Part shown: positions 1 through 7,035 of the stretch, in pieces
Layout of the letters: each line of letters starts with the position of its first letter
Position numbering within the stretch: position 1 is the stretch's first letter
DNA from: Clostridia bacterium
GTDB lineage: Bacteria > Bacillota > Clostridia > Christensenellales > Aristaeellaceae
Assembly (NCBI GenBank): GCA_017470145.1
Contig: JAFUFB010000025.1
Location: 62,001-126,000 of the forward strand
Direction: 5' to 3'
Length of the DNA stretch: 64,000 nucleotides
Notes under the pieces: model-generated
What the model saw: the letters and a program-made list of their open reading frames with translations, nothing else
The model's database searches: none
What the model was told of the DNA's origin: nothing
Made by a program: the position numbers and the translations under genes

Positions 1-1
1 C

Positions 2-1588
2 GCCTCTCCGGTGCATATTCGGCTGAGCCAGGTTTGCTATGAGGATGCGCCCTGTGCGCCGCTGCCCCTGCCGAAGGAAACCTGGATCGATCCCTTCGGA
101 CAGTACACGCGGATGGATTGGCCGGGGAAGATCAAGGAGGAAGAGACCCTGGTGAACTTCCTGCGGGAGGAAGCGGGGAAGGAAAGCGCTTATCCTTTTG
201 ATAATTGGACTTCCTGGGGCGGAGACCGGCGGCAGAAGATCGCGGAGGGGGTCGGATTCTTCGGAAAGAAAAAGAAGGGAGAGCGCTGGTATCTGGTGGA
301 CCCAGAGGGGTACGCCTTCTTCAGCCTGGGATGCGACTGCGTGGTGGCCCGATGCGACGCCCGAATCGACGGGGTGGAAGATCTGCTGGGGGAGATTCCT
401 TCCCGGGAGGAGGAGCCGGAGCTATACGGGGAGCGCCCCTTCCCCTGGGGCGAGATCGATCGGAAGATGGTGCTGTTTTCCTACGAGCGGTGGAGCCTGA
501 AGCGGGCCTTTGGTGATGCCTGGGAATCTCAATGGCAGGGGATGATTACGGGGCAACTGAAGCGCATGGGAATCAATACCCTTGGGAACTGGAGCGAGCC
601 GGCGCTGTATGGCAAAATGCCCTACGTGACCAGCCTGCCGGAATTCCCGGGGACGAAGCATTTCATCTTCCGGGATTTCCCGGATGTGCTGGCCGAGGAA
701 TATCAGGCGGAGGCGACGCGATGTGCTCAAGCGCTGGCGGAACGGCGGGAGGATCCCTGGATGATTGGGTATTTCCTGCGCAACGAGCCCTCCTGGGCCT
801 TCGTAGATGATTTGATCATCGCGGATGAGGTGCTGCGGGATCCGGAGGACACCGCCTGCAAGGCAGCGCTGATTGATTGGCTGCGGGAGAAGTATGGCTC
901 CGCGGAGGCGCTGAGCCAGGCCTGGGGGAAGAAATTCAGCAGCTTTGAGGCCCTGCGCCAGCCCCTGCAGAAGGCATCGGACTTGTCTGACCAGGCGAAG
1001 GCGGATCTGCGGGCATTTTCCGCCATCCTGACGGAGAAATACATGCGGATTCCCGCCGAGACCTGCCGGGCGGTGGATCCGAATCACATGATTCTGGGCA
1101 TGCGCTGGGCCTGGATTTCCGACCCGCTGCTGGTTTCTGGATGGGACGCCTTCGATGTGTTCTCCATCAACTGCTATGCCGTGGATCCCACCCCGGCCAT
1201 TGAGCGGGTGCGGGAATTGGGAGTGGATTTGCCCGTCATGATCGGGGAATTCCATTTCGGAGCCCTGGACGCGGGCTTGCCGGCCACCGGGCTGGAGGCA
1301 GTGCCTAACCAGGCGGAGCGTGGAAAGGCGTATCGGCATTACTGCCAGAAGGTGGCAGCCCATCCCAATGGCGTGGGATGCCATTGGTTCCAGTGCTATG
1401 ATCAGTTCGCTTTGGGCCGCTTCGACGGGGAGAATTATAACATTGGCCTGTTTGATATCACCCTGCGGCCCCATGAGGAGATGCGAAAGGCGGCCTTGCA
1501 GACTGCGAAAGAGATTTATGAGATTAACAATGGCACTCAGGAGCCCACCGCGGAAAAGCCCCAGAGCCTGCCCATGATTGCGTATTGA
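2..1588 (+). CDS. Glycoside hydrolase, clan GH-A, agarase-like (5' partial)
   Basis: Probable retaining glycoside hydrolase acting on a beta-linked saccharide. The frame is open to the left edge. The first in-frame start is a GTG at 11 with no visible ribosome binding site, so the N terminus probably lies outside the window. WYLVDPEGYAFFSLGCDC near residue 93 resembles GH50/beta-agarase-like barrels. N258-E259 (in YFLRNEPSW) fits the clan's Asn-Glu acid/base, and E413 (in MIGEFHFG) fits the nucleophile (numbered from the GTG). These assignments are by motif only. The exact GH family and substrate cannot be told, and secretion cannot be judged without the N terminus. An intergenic repeat follows directly. 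Confidence 0.72.
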   Translation, partial: ASPVHIRLSQVCYEDAPCAPLPLPKETWIDPFGQYTRMDWPGKIKEEETLVNFLREEAGKESAYPFDNWTSWGGDRRQKIAEGVGFFGKKKKGERWYLVDPEGYAFFSLGCDCVVARCDARIDGVEDLLGEIPSREEEPELYGERPFPWGEIDRKMVLFSYERWSLKRAFGDAWESQWQGMITGQLKRMGINTLGNWSEPALYGKMPYVTSLPEFPGTKHFIFRDFPDVLAEEYQAEATRCAQALAERREDPWMIGYFLRNEPSWAFVDDLIIADEVLRDPEDTACKAALIDWLREKYGSAEALSQAWGKKFSSFEALRQPLQKASDLSDQAKADLRAFSAILTEKYMRIPAETCRAVDPNHMILGMRWAWISDPLLVSGWDAFDVFSINCYAVDPTPAIERVRELGVDLPVMIGEFHFGALDAGLPATGLEAVPNQAERGKAYRHYCQKVAAHPNGVGCHWFQCYDQFALGRFDGENYNIGLFDITLRPHEEMRKAALQTAKEIYEINNGTQEPTAEKPQSLPMIAY

Positions 1589-1589
1589 G

Positions 1590-1691
1590 AACGATAAAGC
1601 TCCCCTGCGGAGCGGGGGAGCGAGAAATTCACTTGCAAATAGGCGAAGCAAGTGGAATGCTTTCATGCTGATCTGAACAAATCAGCATTGC
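1590..1691. repeat. Dispersed intergenic repeat, copy A
   Basis: About 100 bp starting two bases after a stop codon. It contains AAAGCTCCCC, a GC loop, GGGGGAGCGAGAAA, a variable A/T-rich middle with AATGCTTT, and ends CTGATCTGAACAAATCAGCA. The same order of blocks recurs near 38.97, 46.43 and 49.87 kb and in shortened form near 52.27 kb. The core can fold into a GC-rich hairpin, and the CTGAT...ATCAG end forms a second one. It occupies most of the gap to the next, oppositely oriented gene. Confidence 0.75.
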
Positions 1692-1745
1692 CTTTGCGTT
1701 TTCAAGGACAATGTTGATTAACAAAGGAAGATGTTCCGGCAACAT

Positions 1746-1783
1746 AAAAAAGTCCTCTTCCTTTCGGAAGAGGGCTCTTTTCA
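1746..1783 (-). terminator. Intrinsic terminator of the DUF362 gene
   Basis: On the minus strand, AGCCCTCTTCC, a GAAA loop and GGAAGAGGACT form a strong stem followed by TTTTTT. It lies just past the stop codon of the minus-strand gene. Confidence 0.85.
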
Positions 1784-1792
1784 AGCACTTTT

Positions 1793-2887
1793 TTAGTTTT
1801 CCGCCGCTGCAGCTTCCAGCGCCGCGTTGGCGGCCTCCAGAGCGGCCTGGGCCTTGGCCCGGCGCTCCGCCACCTCGGGCAGCTCCACGAAGGGAACCAC
1901 GCCCTCCACCGCGTCGGCGGGCTGAATCCGGGCGTCGGCGTGATCCGTGTCCAGTAGCACGTATTTCCGATTGCCCATGCCCAGCTCCTGCATGTAGGAC
2001 AGCTGACGATGGCCATGGCGAGTTTCAATCCGCTCCCGCATGGCCGCGCCATCCTCATCCTTCAGGGCATAGATCATATCCACGCAGGCCTGGTCCACCG
2101 CCAGAATATCCGTGGAGGCCAGGATGCCCACATTGGGGGTGACTACTTTTTCCGCCAGACAGCCCTCGCAGTCGCAGGAGACGGAGATGTTCCGCATGAC
2201 ATTGATATAGCAGATGTTCTTTCCGAAATAATCAATGGTGGCCTTGGTGGATTCCGCGATGCGTTCCATCAGCTCCTCCATCTCCACGCACCACATCTCC
2301 TCCGGCACCTGGCTGTTGCGGGCATGGATCATGCACTTGCCGATTTTGCCATCGGCGCATCCGATGCCGATGTTCTTGTTGCTGCCGCCGAAGCCACCCA
2401 TGGTATGGCCTTTGAAGTGAGTCAGGGTTACCATGGAATCATATTCCGGCAGGGACTTACCCACGGTCATGTGGTCAAACCACTTTCCGCCTTTCAGGGG
2501 CAGATCGGTGGTGCCGAATTCATCCGTGATATCCACGGGGCAGAAGGTCCATCCGTTTACCTTCAGGGTTTCCCGATGCTTCTCCGTCGTGTCCCGATCC
2601 CCTTCATAATAGGTGTTGGTTTCGATAATCGTGGCGTCGGGCAGCTCCGTTTCCACCAGGTTTTTCACCCAGGGGTGGGGAATGATGTTGGGGCCATACT
2701 GCTCGCCGGTGTGCAGCTTGATGGCGACCTTGCCCTGGATATGCCCATTCACCCGCTGATACAGCTTCCGCAGGCCCTCCGCGGACAAATCCCGGGTGAA
2801 ATACACGATGGATTCATTGCCTGTCCGCTCCGCGTAGGGAACATACCGTTCGCCGTCCAGGCCAGCCGTCTTGATAATCTCACTCAT
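1793..2887 (-). CDS. DUF362 domain-containing protein
   Basis: 364-residue cytoplasmic protein of the DUF362 family, whose biochemical role is not settled (members are often linked to iron-sulfur proteins). Visible family features are KVAIKLHTGE near residue 54, HFKGHTMGGFGGSNKNIGIG near residue 157, and a Cys cluster SCDCEGCLAEK near residue 238 that could bind metal. The C terminus is a short Ala/Glu-rich tail. It is transcribed alone, with its own terminator downstream and a promoter-like pair upstream. The start ATG has only a loose purine-rich region before it. Confidence 0.85.
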   Translation of the reverse strand: MSEIIKTAGLDGERYVPYAERTGNESIVYFTRDLSAEGLRKLYQRVNGHIQGKVAIKLHTGEQYGPNIIPHPWVKNLVETELPDATIIETNTYYEGDRDTTEKHRETLKVNGWTFCPVDITDEFGTTDLPLKGGKWFDHMTVGKSLPEYDSMVTLTHFKGHTMGGFGGSNKNIGIGCADGKIGKCMIHARNSQVPEEMWCVEMEELMERIAESTKATIDYFGKNICYINVMRNISVSCDCEGCLAEKVVTPNVGILASTDILAVDQACVDMIYALKDEDGAAMRERIETRHGHRQLSYMQELGMGNRKYVLLDTDHADARIQPADAVEGVVPFVELPEVAERRAKAQAALEAANAALEAAAAEN

Positions 2888-2940
2888 GAATCAGAACTCC
2901 ATCCTTTCCTTTCAAAGCGCAGCGCGTGTTTCGTGAGCTT

Positions 2941-2970
2941 ACTTTATCATTTTTGTCCGGATTGCGTCAA
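2941..2970 (-). promoter_or_regulatory. Promoter for the DUF362 gene
   Basis: On the minus strand, TTGACG, an 18-base spacer and TAAAGT. This is a sigma-A type pair about 55 bases before the start codon. Confidence 0.5.
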
Positions 2971-3119
2971 GGGCTTGAGAAAGAGTTGAATCGAGATTAA
3001 TATAATCTACAATCAATTCTTCAGGAATGATTATGACTATTAATTTCACCAAGAGCAGAGGAATCGCTTTGATGTGCACCGAATTGTACAGATAACAGAA
3101 GCGATGAGGAGGAAAATAC

Positions 3120-4064
3120 ATGAACGTGGATGATCGTGGGATGAAGATTCGGGAGTTTTGGTTTCCTTCCGCCACGGGGGTGGGGGAGATTTTTGCTCGG
3201 GCTTATTTGCCGGCGGAGGCGCCCCAGGCGGTGATGGCGATTCATCATGGCATGGCGGAGCATCAGGAGCGGTATCTGCCTTTTCTGCAGTTTTTGACGA
3301 AACATGGCATTGCGGTTTATATGCATGACATGGCCAACCATGGAAAGTCGAACCGGAAAATGGAGGAAACTGGCTGGTTTGGCGAGAAGGATGGATGGCG
3401 GGGCCTGGTGGAGGATTTCCGGACGGTGGTGCAGCGCGCGGAGAAGGAGTATCCTGGCGTACCCGTGATTGTCATGGGTCATTCGATGGGATCCTTTATC
3501 TGCCGGGCCTATTGCGCTCTGTATCCGAAGGATGGCATCACGGGGGCCATCTATATGGGCACAGGGGGACCAAATCCTGCCGCCGGGGCTGGCAAGACCA
3601 TGGCTTCCTTGATCGGCAAGGTAAAGGGGAAGAAGCATAAGAGCAAGACGATGGACAAGATGGCCTTCGGCACGTACAACAAGCGTTTCGAGAATCGAAC
3701 CTCCTTCGATTGGCTGACGAGAGATCAGAAAATCGTGGATCGGTACATCGCGAACCCCTACTGCGGATTTCTGTTTACCGTGCAAGGAATGCATGACCTG
3801 GTGAGCGTCAACAGCTGGGTTAATGAGGAAAAGTGGTATCAGGATGTGCCGAAGGAGCTGCCGATACTGATCATCAGCGGCGCGGAGGACCCGGTGGGTG
3901 AGTATGGCGCGGGGGTAAAAAAGGTGGCGGAGGGCCTCAAGGGCTCTGGTCATCAAAAAGTGACCTTGAAGCTGTATCCGGATTGCAGGCACGAAATCCT
4001 GAATGAGCTGAATAAAGAACAGGTGATGCAGGATTTGCTGTCCTGGGTGGAGCAGCAGTTGTAA
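3120..4064 (+). CDS. Alpha/beta hydrolase (lysophospholipase / monoacylglycerol lipase type)
   Basis: 314-residue serine hydrolase of the Hydrolase_4 (PldB-like) type, likely cleaving lipid or other carboxyl esters. The nucleophile elbow is GHSMGS near residues 119-124. The acid is probably the Asp in SGAEDPVGE, and the catalytic His is in PDCRHEI near residue 289. There is no signal peptide, so it is probably cytoplasmic. AGGAGG lies seven bases before the ATG; an internal ATG at 3141 is a weaker alternative. The gene is directly followed by a decayed second copy of its last 28 or so codons. Confidence 0.88.
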   Translation: MNVDDRGMKIREFWFPSATGVGEIFARAYLPAEAPQAVMAIHHGMAEHQERYLPFLQFLTKHGIAVYMHDMANHGKSNRKMEETGWFGEKDGWRGLVEDFRTVVQRAEKEYPGVPVIVMGHSMGSFICRAYCALYPKDGITGAIYMGTGGPNPAAGAGKTMASLIGKVKGKKHKSKTMDKMAFGTYNKRFENRTSFDWLTRDQKIVDRYIANPYCGFLFTVQGMHDLVSVNSWVNEEKWYQDVPKELPILIISGAEDPVGEYGAGVKKVAEGLKGSGHQKVTLKLYPDCRHEILNELNKEQVMQDLLSWVEQQL

Positions 4065-4074
4065 AAAGCTTTTT

Positions 4075-4164
4075 CCGGATGGCCGGCTTGAGATTCTGAA
4101 GGCGCTGAATAAGCAACAGGTGATGCAGGATTTGCTGATATAGGTGGAACGACAGGTTCAATTA
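4075..4164 (+). pseudogene. Decayed duplicate of the hydrolase 3' end
   Basis: The 90 bases from CCGGATGGCCGG line up in frame with 3978-4064 at the end of the preceding hydrolase. The upstream gene reads PDCRHEILNELNKEQVMQ, and the copy reads PDGRLEILKALNKQQVMQ. The run CAGGTGATGCAGGATTTGCT is identical in both. The copy replaces the catalytic His by Leu and has an in-frame TAG where the original reads TGG. It has no start, so it is a remnant of tandem duplication or of recombination with a paralogue. Confidence 0.85.
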
Positions 4165-4203
4165 AGGTGGGTAAAAATTTAATGTTGCACAAGGTAAACA
4201 AGA

Positions 4204-4232
4204 TTGACAATCTGGGAGGTTCGCGGTACAAT
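4204..4232 (+). promoter_or_regulatory. Sigma-A promoter for the two-repeat secreted protein
   Basis: TTGACA, a 17-base spacer and TACAAT. The -35 TTG is an apparent upstream start codon for the next frame. Its promoter role argues that the true start is the ATG at 4282. Confidence 0.8.
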
Positions 4233-4281
4233 ATCGGCACAGGAGAAAGTCCTGAAATATTTTGAAGGAGGCTTTTCTATT

Positions 4282-5004
4282 ATGAAAAAGCTCTTTGCAC
4301 TGGTTCTGGCCCTGTCTCTGGCGCTGGGATGCGTTGCTGCCTTCGCTGAAGAAGCTACTGAGCAGCCCGCTTCCTATGTGATCTACAACGCGACTGGCGA
4401 AGTCGTAACCGAACTGACCCTGACCGCTAACAACGGCGATGAAACCATCAACCTGCTGGAAGGCGAAGATTACGCTGAAGGCCTGGCCGTGGATGGCTTC
4501 GTGGCTTTTGAGAAGATCTATCCCGCGGACGTGGAAGCTCACGGCTATTTCAAGCTGGCTTTCAAGACCGAGGGCGGCTATGAAGGTTCCTTCGACACCC
4601 TGAGCATCGAAGTGGCCCCCATCACCCTGCTGTCTGCTGACGCCATGACCGGTGCCACCATGATCACCTTCAAGGCTGTGAACTGGGATTGCGCTTATAC
4701 TATCTACAACGTGACTGGCGAAGCCGTGACCGAGCTGACCCTGACCGACAACGTGACCGGCGATGTGGTTAACCTGCTGGAAGAAGGCGCGACTCTGGCC
4801 GCTGGCGAGAGCATCGAAGCTTCCTACACCCTGGCGAAGAGCGAAGAGGCCCATGGCCGTCTGACCCTGAAGTTCAAGACCGAGGGCGGCTACGAAGGAT
4901 CCTTCGAGACCCTGAGCATCGAAGTGGCTCCCATCAGCCTGCTGTCTGCTGACGCCATGACCGGCGCCACCATGATCAGCTTCAAGGCCCCCGAAGCCAA
5001 CTAA
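4282..5004 (+). CDS. Secreted protein with two tandem repeats, unknown function
   Basis: 240 residues. Signal peptide MKKLFALVLALSLALGC... ends with a likely signal peptidase I site after AAFA. The mature part is two copies of a domain of about 105 residues. Each begins YxIYNxTGExVTELTLT, contains FKTEGGYEGSF and ends LLSADAMTGATM followed by I(T/S)FKA, so an internal duplication is plain. I recognise no family. The DAMTGAT motif recalls ApbE-type FMN attachment motifs, but the acceptor Thr position holds Ile. GAAGGAGG precedes the ATG by ten bases. Single-gene transcript with its own promoter and terminator, which suggests high expression. Confidence 0.85.
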   Translation: MKKLFALVLALSLALGCVAAFAEEATEQPASYVIYNATGEVVTELTLTANNGDETINLLEGEDYAEGLAVDGFVAFEKIYPADVEAHGYFKLAFKTEGGYEGSFDTLSIEVAPITLLSADAMTGATMITFKAVNWDCAYTIYNVTGEAVTELTLTDNVTGDVVNLLEEGATLAAGESIEASYTLAKSEEAHGRLTLKFKTEGGYEGSFETLSIEVAPISLLSADAMTGATMISFKAPEAN

Positions 5005-5028
5005 TTGATAGAAGGTTAATTGAAATAA

Positions 5029-5058
5029 GACCCTCCCTTCGGGGAGGGTTTTCTTTTT
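5029..5058 (+). terminator. Intrinsic terminator
   Basis: ACCCTCCC, a TTCG loop and GGGAGGGT, then TTTTCTTTTTT, directly after the secreted-protein gene. Confidence 0.92.
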
Positions 5059-5197
5059 TGAAAATATTTCGTTTCCTTCAAGGTTGGTTTAAGGAAGCGG
5101 TACTATGATACGCATGTCATCAAGGAACGGCGCCGATGACAAAGACGGAAGTGGAACCCAAAGAAACAAAAAAACGAAACCAAGGAGGTAAATGAAA

Positions 5198-6184
5198 ATG
5201 AAGAGCAAGAAAATGATGGCTGGGATCCTGACGGTATCCCTTCTCGTGGCCGCAGCGGCGATGCCGTCCCTGGCCGAAGGCGTAAACACAGCAAATAATG
5301 GCTCAGCGGTGATTGTGGCTAAGGGCGGACAGCCTGGCAACAATCGCAATCAACAGGGCCAGATGCCTGGCAACGGTCAGAACCAACTCCCTGGCAATGG
5401 CCAGAACCAGCGGGGCCCGCAGCAGGGTCAAATGCCTGGTAACGGTCAGAACCAGCTCCCTGGCAACAATGGCCAGAATCAGCAAACGCCCCCGCAAGGG
5501 CAGTTGCCTGGAAACCAGAACCAGAATCCAGGAAACGGCATGAGAAATGGGAAGCCTGGCCAGCGAAATCAGCAACAGGATCAGCAGCAGGGCGCTACGC
5601 CTAACACAACAACTCCGGAGAATGGCACCCAGAATGCGCAGACTCCGGACACCAACGATCAGAACACCCAGGATACACAGACCGCGACGCAACCCGGTAG
5701 AAACGGAAAATTCCAGCGGGGCAATCGCGGTCAGCGGCCAGGAAAGCAGATGGATCTGAAGGCATTAGTTGAACAGGGGATTATCAACCAGGAAACCGCG
5801 GACAAGATTGAAGAATATCTGAAGCAGAACGTGCCCTCCAAGCCGGACGGAGTGACCGGAGCAACCCCAAATGGAAACCAAACGCCTGCGGAGGGGACGG
5901 CTCCCGCGGAAGGGACAACTCCGACAGATATTCCTACCGATGGCCAGGCCCCTGCGGAAGGCACAACCCCTCCTGAAAAGCCTGAAGGGGAGCAGGCCCC
6001 CACGGCGGGCGAGAATCCTCCCGAGCTGCCCGCGGACGTAACTGCCCAGGAGGGAGACCTGATTGCGAAGCTGGTAGAAGCGGGAATCCTGACGCAGGAA
6101 CAGGCGGAAGCCATCAACGGGTTGAGCACCACCACGGAGACAGAAACCGCCACCACGACGGAAGATGCAGCGATTAACGGATAA
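5198..6184 (+). CDS. Secreted Asn/Gln/Gly/Pro-rich repeat protein
   Basis: About 328 residues. Signal peptide (MKSKKMMAGILTVSLLVAAA...SLA) is followed by some 110 residues of low complexity built from MPGNGQNQ / LPGNGQNQ units. Then come two similar short helical motifs, ALVEQGIINQETADKI and KLVEAGILTQEQAEAI, separated by a Pro/Thr/Glu-rich linker. The motif pair resembles short helical repeats seen in Firmicutes envelope proteins, but I cannot name the family. The ATG at 5198 is chosen over 5192 because GGAGG is nine bases away rather than three. It lies directly upstream of a two-component system and may be part of an envelope-sensing locus (inference). Confidence 0.82.
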   Translation: MKSKKMMAGILTVSLLVAAAAMPSLAEGVNTANNGSAVIVAKGGQPGNNRNQQGQMPGNGQNQLPGNGQNQRGPQQGQMPGNGQNQLPGNNGQNQQTPPQGQLPGNQNQNPGNGMRNGKPGQRNQQQDQQQGATPNTTTPENGTQNAQTPDTNDQNTQDTQTATQPGRNGKFQRGNRGQRPGKQMDLKALVEQGIINQETADKIEEYLKQNVPSKPDGVTGATPNGNQTPAEGTAPAEGTTPTDIPTDGQAPAEGTTPPEKPEGEQAPTAGENPPELPADVTAQEGDLIAKLVEAGILTQEQAEAINGLSTTTETETATTTEDAAING

Positions 6185-6237
6185 AACTTTTCCTTTGCCG
6201 CGGGCTGGAAGGCCGGCGGCGCTTTGGCATTCTCCGC

Positions 6238-6266
6238 TTGAAAAGGGGAAACAAAGAAATTATAAT
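6238..6266 (+). promoter_or_regulatory. Promoter for the two-component operon
   Basis: TTGAAA, a 17-base spacer and a perfect TATAAT. Transcription would start near 6273, downstream of a TTG at 6238 that might otherwise be taken as the start codon. Confidence 0.8.
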
Positions 6267-6336
6267 GAGCCGGAAGAGGAATTCCAGCTCACGCCGCAAG
6301 CAAGGAACGGCGCGGCATGGAAAGGAGCAAGCAAGG

Positions 6337-7014
6337 ATGCGTATTTTATTGGTGGAGGACGAGAAACGGTTATCCTCCGCGCTGGTGAAACTGTTGCAAA
6401 AGGAGCGGTACGAGGTGGATGCCGTATACACCGGGACGGATGGCCTGGACTGGGCTTTGACGGAAAGCTACGACGCCATGATTCTGGATGTCATGCTGCC
6501 CGGGATGGACGGGTTTGAGGTGCTTCGCCGCATGCGGGAAGAGAAGGTAAATACTCCAGTACTGATGCTTACCGCCCGGGGCGGGGTGGAGGACCGGGTG
6601 CATGGCTTAACCGCCGGGGCGGATTACTATCTGCCAAAGCCCTTCGACACGGCGGAGCTGATGGCTTGCCTGAAGACCATTACCCGGCGGGGAGAGGTTG
6701 CTCCTCGAATGACGCTGAGCGCCGGGGACATAGAGCTTTCAGAAAGCGAAGGGAAGCTACGCTGCACGAAGACGGGAAAGGACATCAAGCTGGGAGCGAA
6801 GGAATACCAGCTGATGGAATACTTCCTGCGGAACCCTGGGCAGATTTTGCCCAAGGACCTGATTCAGGAGCGTATCTGGGGATTCGACAGCGAAGCGGAA
6901 TACAATAACCTGGAGGTTTACGTATCCTTCCTGCGGAAGAAGCTGACCTTTGTAGGGTCAGAGGTAAAGATCAAAGCCAGCCGGGGATTGGGATATTCCC
7001 TGGAAGTGAATTGA
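6337..7014 (+). CDS. OmpR/PhoB-family response regulator
   Basis: 225 residues. The N-terminal receiver domain starts MRILLVEDEKRL and carries the phospho-acceptor D51 (ILDVMLPGMDG) and the conserved Lys in YYLPKPF. The C-terminal winged-helix DNA-binding domain is recognisable by LGAKEYQLMEYFLRNPGQ and IKASRGLGYSLE. The start at 6337 is chosen because AAAGGAG sits nine bases upstream and the promoter lies at 6238-6266. A longer reading would add an unrelated basic leader. The partner histidine kinase follows after 21 bases. Regulated genes are unknown; the adjacent N/Q-rich secreted protein is an obvious candidate. Confidence 0.95.
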   Translation: MRILLVEDEKRLSSALVKLLQKERYEVDAVYTGTDGLDWALTESYDAMILDVMLPGMDGFEVLRRMREEKVNTPVLMLTARGGVEDRVHGLTAGADYYLPKPFDTAELMACLKTITRRGEVAPRMTLSAGDIELSESEGKLRCTKTGKDIKLGAKEYQLMEYFLRNPGQILPKDLIQERIWGFDSEAEYNNLEVYVSFLRKKLTFVGSEVKIKASRGLGYSLEVN

Positions 7015-7035
7015 CGCGGAAGGGGCGGAGGTAGG

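Noticed and set aside
422..1666. Long open frame on the minus strand over the glycoside hydrolase gene (and similar ones at 14249-15988, 19144-20994 and 22908-23990)
   Set aside because: They are antisense to genes with clear family motifs, have no ribosome binding site and show no recognisable protein features. G+C-rich coding DNA routinely yields such frames.
4204..4281. Longer N terminus for the two-repeat secreted protein
   Set aside because: The TTG is the -35 of a consensus promoter, and the signal peptide begins at 4282 behind a good ribosome binding site.
4610..5000. DAMTGATM motifs as covalent FMN attachment sites
   Set aside because: The ApbE target Thr position after (S/T)GA(T/S)x is Ile in both copies, and the rest of the protein does not match FMN-binding domains.
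6238..6336. Longer N terminus for the response regulator
   Set aside because: The upstream TTG is part of the -35 box, and the receiver domain begins at the ATG at 6337.
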